Assembly (NCBI GenBank): GCA_012841565.1
Contig: DUUM01000366.1
Span: forward strand, 1-17,157
Source of the DNA: Candidatus Epulonipiscium sp.
GTDB taxonomy: Bacteria > Bacillota_A > Clostridia > Lachnospirales > Cellulosilyticaceae
Direction: 5' to 3'
DNA: 17,157 nucleotides
Within the stretch, counting starts at the first letter, position 1. Each line of letters starts with the position of its first letter. Position numbers and translations under genes: made by a program. The notes under the pieces are model-generated. The model made no database searches, had not been told where the DNA came from, and saw nothing but the letters and a program-made list of their open reading frames with translations. Positions 14,459-17,157 of the stretch are shown piece after piece.

Positions 14459-16066
14459 TTATTCAACCTTAGGGACTTCCTGGATATGCTCCGCCTTAAT
14501 CATGATGATTTTATCACCTTTTAAGAGTAATATATCGCCAACTGGTACCACAATGTCACTAGCTTTGCGTTGCACCATGACGATCAGGCGATCCGTCGGC
14601 AATTCTAAGTCTTTGATATATTGATTTTCCCATTGGTGACCCCTCGGAATAGTGAATTCAATAAGGTCTTGCCCACTCTCATCAAAGTGTATCTCACCAC
14701 CTAAGACAATGAGGTCATTTTCTTCTATGGTTATTTCTCCTCTTGGAACAATTGTTTGTCCATTACGCTCAATCTTCGCAACAATAAAATTAAATGTAAG
14801 GTTTAAATCCCTTATCTGACTACCTACTAAGCTACTATTTTTATGAATTCTTGTTTCTAAGAAACCAATTTCCGCTTTATTTTGGTAGTAGTTGAAGGTC
14901 TGTAAGACTGTATCATTAGGATCTAGCATATCCCATCGTCTTGCCCCATGTGGCATTATGGAACCTTGGACCAGTGCAGAAAGCACACAGATACCGAATA
15001 CTATATGGTAAATATCAACTGAGAGAATCGCATCACTATTCACAGCCATAATCGCGAAGGCTATTGCTGCAGCACCACGAATACCAGCCAGTGAAATTAT
15101 TTTTAATTGATTACCCTTGAGGCGAAATGGCAACATGAGTCCATAAACAGTTACTGGGCGTGCAATAATAGTCATAAACAACATAATAGCCAATGCTAGT
15201 GGGAATGTCTCAAGGAAGTTTGTGAAGTTGGACAATAGACCCAAGATGAAAAACAACCCAATCTGCATGATTTCAGTAAGGCCGTCGAAGAAAAATACAA
15301 TGTCACGCTTACCTCGAAATTCCATATTACCAAGATAAATACCCAGAATATATAGAGCCAAGTAGCCATTACCACCCAAAATATTTGTGCCAGCATAAGT
15401 AATAAGTATAACAGAAGCCATAAAGACTGGATAAAGTCCATCTGCATTGAATCTATAATTTTTCAGCAATTTTCCAATAAGAAATGCACAGATAAAGCCC
15501 ATAGCAATACCAATGCCTATCTGAGATAAAATCAGAATTGGCATAGACACTGTCGTGCCTGAAATGATAGATAAAAACACCATAGTCATTGTATAAGCAG
15601 CCGGGTCATTTGAACCACTTTCAAGTTCAAGTAATGATGCTGTACTATATTTCAAGTTCAAGTTTTTCGAACGTAAAATATTCGATACACTAGCAAAGTC
15701 AGTAGAACCAACAACAGAGCCAATAAGCATCCCTTCCAATAGTTCAAAACCTAGAACATAGTGACAAAATAAACCTGTGATTAATGCTGTTGCAACAACA
15801 CCCAAAGAACTAAGTATAATGGCTACTTTTGCCACAGGCTTGGCCATATTCCAATTAGTGCCAAATCCACCATAGAACATGATAATCATCAGTGAGATTG
15901 TTGCAAAGTTATCCGCAAATTCAAAATCCTCAAATTCGAATCCTAGTACACCAAATACCATACCGAGCACAATAAATAATAAGAGTGCAGGGACCCCATG
16001 CTTGTTTGAAAAACGGATGGCAAAAAGTGCAAGTATTAAAATAATACCAATCATTAAATAACTCAT
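14459..16066 (-). CDS. CPA1-type K+(Na+)/H+ antiporter with TrkA-C-like cytosolic repeats
   Basis: The 535-residue protein has an N-terminal membrane domain of about 12 helices (1-380) with GSTDFASV (120-127) and the CPA1 signature ESGSNDPAA (149-157), where N153-D154 form the ion-binding site. The C-terminal cytosolic part holds two similar TrkA-C/RCK_C-like modules, at about 418-457 (IRDLNL..IVPRGE..ENDLIVL) and 484-524 (IKDLEL..VVPVGD..GDKIIMI). This layout matches the potassium/proton antiporter group (CvrA/NhaP2, YvgP-like), in which the cytosolic part senses ions or nucleotides. An AAGGAG site lies 5 bases before the ATG. It is a single-gene unit bounded by the terminators at 14386-14420 and 16319-16349. 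Confidence 0.92.
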   Translation of the reverse strand: MSYLMIGIILILALFAIRFSNKHGVPALLLFIVLGMVFGVLGFEFEDFEFADNFATISLMIIMFYGGFGTNWNMAKPVAKVAIILSSLGVVATALITGLFCHYVLGFELLEGMLIGSVVGSTDFASVSNILRSKNLNLKYSTASLLELESGSNDPAAYTMTMVFLSIISGTTVSMPILILSQIGIGIAMGFICAFLIGKLLKNYRFNADGLYPVFMASVILITYAGTNILGGNGYLALYILGIYLGNMEFRGKRDIVFFFDGLTEIMQIGLFFILGLLSNFTNFLETFPLALAIMLFMTIIARPVTVYGLMLPFRLKGNQLKIISLAGIRGAAAIAFAIMAVNSDAILSVDIYHIVFGICVLSALVQGSIMPHGARRWDMLDPNDTVLQTFNYYQNKAEIGFLETRIHKNSSLVGSQIRDLNLTFNFIVAKIERNGQTIVPRGEITIEENDLIVLGGEIHFDESGQDLIEFTIPRGHQWENQYIKDLELPTDRLIVMVQRKASDIVVPVGDILLLKGDKIIMIKAEHIQEVPKVE

Positions 16067-16191
16067 AAATACTCCTTCTAAATAGGATATAATGAAAGAA
16101 AATATCCAAATAAATTGTCAATTATAATTTTACTGTTAAAATTTTGTAGTGTTGTGCTCCAGTTATAATTCTATCATAAATTCTCTAAAGG

Positions 16192-16269
16192 TCAATCGTG
16201 AGTTGCTCCTAGGAAGCCACGTTCAATACGACCAACTCGAATTGGAGACAAAACATTGCACATTGCTTC
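16192..16269 (-). pseudogene. Short relic resembling the C-terminal tail of the adjacent ferritin-like protein
   Basis: A minus-strand frame between two stops reads EAMCNVLSPIRVGRIERGF and ends GATHD. It parallels the tail VEALRDRTVDNTSIGRI of the gene at 16414-17157 (EA..., then xGRI). It may be the last piece of a tandem paralogue lost by deletion, or of an alternative C-terminus. The frame is only 25 codons, so chance is not excluded. The rest of the 16067-16413 gap shows only the antiporter upstream region (a TTGACA at about 16117-16122 without a good -10) and the terminator. Confidence 0.3.
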
Positions 16270-16318
16270 TCAAGTCTTTTTCAAGAAAACCCGAAATACC
16301 TTATTAATTTATATAAAA

Positions 16319-16349
16319 AACAGAGTATGTCTTTTTAACATACTCTGTT
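16319..16349 (-). terminator. Terminator of the ferritin-like gene
   Basis: Perfect 12-base arms (AACAGAGTATGT and its complement) enclose a 7-base loop; on the minus strand a T-rich run follows. It lies 64 bp past the stop codon at 16414. The stem base AACAGAGTA is shared with the terminator at 14386-14420. Confidence 0.85.
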
Positions 16350-16413
16350 CTTTATTTAGCTTCTAATATCTTTACTTAATGACATTGGGCATCAGCCTAA
16401 GCCTTGCTACTGA

Positions 16414-17157
16414 TTATACTTGTGGTATCCGTCCTATGCTCGTATTATCCACAGTCCTATCCCTAAGCGCTTCAACTGGATTTTGTTTGGACTCACCACG
16501 GTAGTCAGTACGGAATAATTTTTGATGCTTCTCAATAACCCCATGACTAGGGACTGCACTAACATTATGATTCAGACGATCTTGATAGAAGAAATACTCA
16601 TGATTCTTAGGTAAGTCTTGAATATTTGCATAACCTTCTTTATTAGCCGTTAACAGAACTTGTTCCCCTAAAACTCCGCGCACATAATCCTTTGTATCAT
16701 GAAACTGTAACAGTTTAGGGAATTGACCTCCAGGTATCACCTGCTCCCACTGTTTGTTTTCATATTTAGATAATAGTTGGGCTGCCTTGTGTAAGTGGGC
16801 AATCTCCTGTTCTAAATGCATCTCCCATATAGCTTTAATATTAGGATCTACCTCATCCTCGTAGAAAGAATAGTAAAGATAGCATTCCATATACTCATGC
16901 AGAAGCATTTTCTCTAACCAGGTACAATTAGGGTCAATTAAGGAACCATAATGACTCACATGCTGTTCTTCTATCATGGCAATCTCCTGGTAAAGTTCAC
17001 GCCCTATGTCGTTATAGTAGAGGCTCCCAACATTCATATAGTAATTCATGGTCTGTTGTTCTGCCATAGTAATAATAAGAGAGTTAAGCTTAGTTTGTAT
17101 ATCAGCAGTTGAAAAATCTACTGGATTCTTAACGGCATCAAAGGGATATCGGTGCTC
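16414..17157 (-). CDS. Ferritin-like (possible di-iron/di-manganese) protein, 5' end beyond right edge
   Basis: The frame is open from the stop at 16414 to the window edge: 247 codons are visible. The first methionine in the window (17067) has no ribosome site, and the 30 codons before it (starting EHRYPFDAVKNP) read as protein, so the true start is outside. The core resembles a four-helix ferritin-like bundle with two ExxH patterns: EIAMIEEQHVSHY and EQEIAHLHKA, separated by an acidic aromatic helix (LLHEYMECYLYYSFYEDEVD). Such glutamate/histidine sets bind a dinuclear metal centre in rubrerythrin, manganese catalase and related proteins. The long polar C-terminus ending NTSIGRIPQV is unlike those. 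I cannot name the exact family, so function is inferred only as possible peroxide or metal handling. Confidence 0.6.
   Translation of the reverse strand, partial: EHRYPFDAVKNPVDFSTADIQTKLNSLIITMAEQQTMNYYMNVGSLYYNDIGRELYQEIAMIEEQHVSHYGSLIDPNCTWLEKMLLHEYMECYLYYSFYEDEVDPNIKAIWEMHLEQEIAHLHKAAQLLSKYENKQWEQVIPGGQFPKLLQFHDTKDYVRGVLGEQVLLTANKEGYANIQDLPKNHEYFFYQDRLNHNVSAVPSHGVIEKHQKLFRTDYRGESKQNPVEALRDRTVDNTSIGRIPQV

Noticed and set aside
339..16349. Recurring inverted repeats as a CRISPR array or dispersed repeat family
   Set aside because: Each hairpin has a different core sequence and sits just past a gene end, so they are individual terminators. The AACAGAGTA stem shared by two of them is too short to call a repeat family.
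17065..17067. Methionine at 17067 as start of the ferritin-like gene
   Set aside because: There is no Shine-Dalgarno sequence before it, and the frame stays open with protein-like codons to the window edge.

Overview
The window is AT-rich DNA with Shine-Dalgarno sites of the AGGAGG type, sigma-A-like promoters (TTGACA, 17 bp, TATAAT-like), TTG and GTG starts, a tRNA gene without encoded CCA, and families typical of anaerobic Firmicutes (a 2-enoate-reductase-like flavoenzyme, a YtrA-type GntR/ABC operon, HxlR, an EcsC relic). It most likely comes from a chromosome of a member of the Clostridia. I cannot name the genus from the sequence. Most genes are on the minus strand.

Layout. (1) 1-441: start of a TetR-family regulator running off the left edge, a short relic of a second TetR gene, and a perfect 60-bp palindrome that serves as terminator. 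(2) 442-3687: two flavin/FeS reductases, an OYE-like 2-enoate/dienoyl-CoA-type reductase and a Frm2/CinD-like nitroreductase, each behind its own promoter with a palindromic operator candidate, plus an HxlR regulator. (3) 3769-5624: a compact GntR - ABC ATPase - ABC-2 permease operon with an operator over its -10 box. (4) 5706-5893: tRNA-Lys(CTT) with promoter and long-stem terminator. (5) 5998-8064: a FrnE-type DsbA-fold oxidoreductase and a monovalent cation/proton antiporter. (6) 8064-8533: gene debris (M20 amidohydrolase tail, IS3-type transposase fragment, a small frameshifted ORF). (7) 8624-9877, plus strand: TetR regulator and NADPH-dependent FMN reductase. (8) 9971-11361: decayed or compositionally different material: a PQQ-type sugar dehydrogenase pseudogene, a DUF2200 gene coupled to a 67-aa ORF, and an EcsC pseudogene. 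(9) 11421-14363: Lon protease and a MarR regulator, each preceded by a closely related 19-bp operator candidate. (10) 14459-16066: a CPA1-type antiporter with two TrkA-C-like cytosolic repeats. (11) 16192-17157: a ferritin-like protein running off the right edge, followed by a small relic that resembles its C-terminal tail.

How it works together. Much of the intact content fits stress and redox housekeeping: four soluble redox proteins, two cation/proton antiporters, Lon, and a possible di-iron protein, governed by small local repressors. I found no CRISPR array, phage, toxin-antitoxin or obvious defence system. The strongest new points are the shared MarR/lon operator, the operator-promoter arrangements, the 30-bp exact duplication of part of the TetR gene, and the four or more clusters of gene relics in the intergenic gaps.
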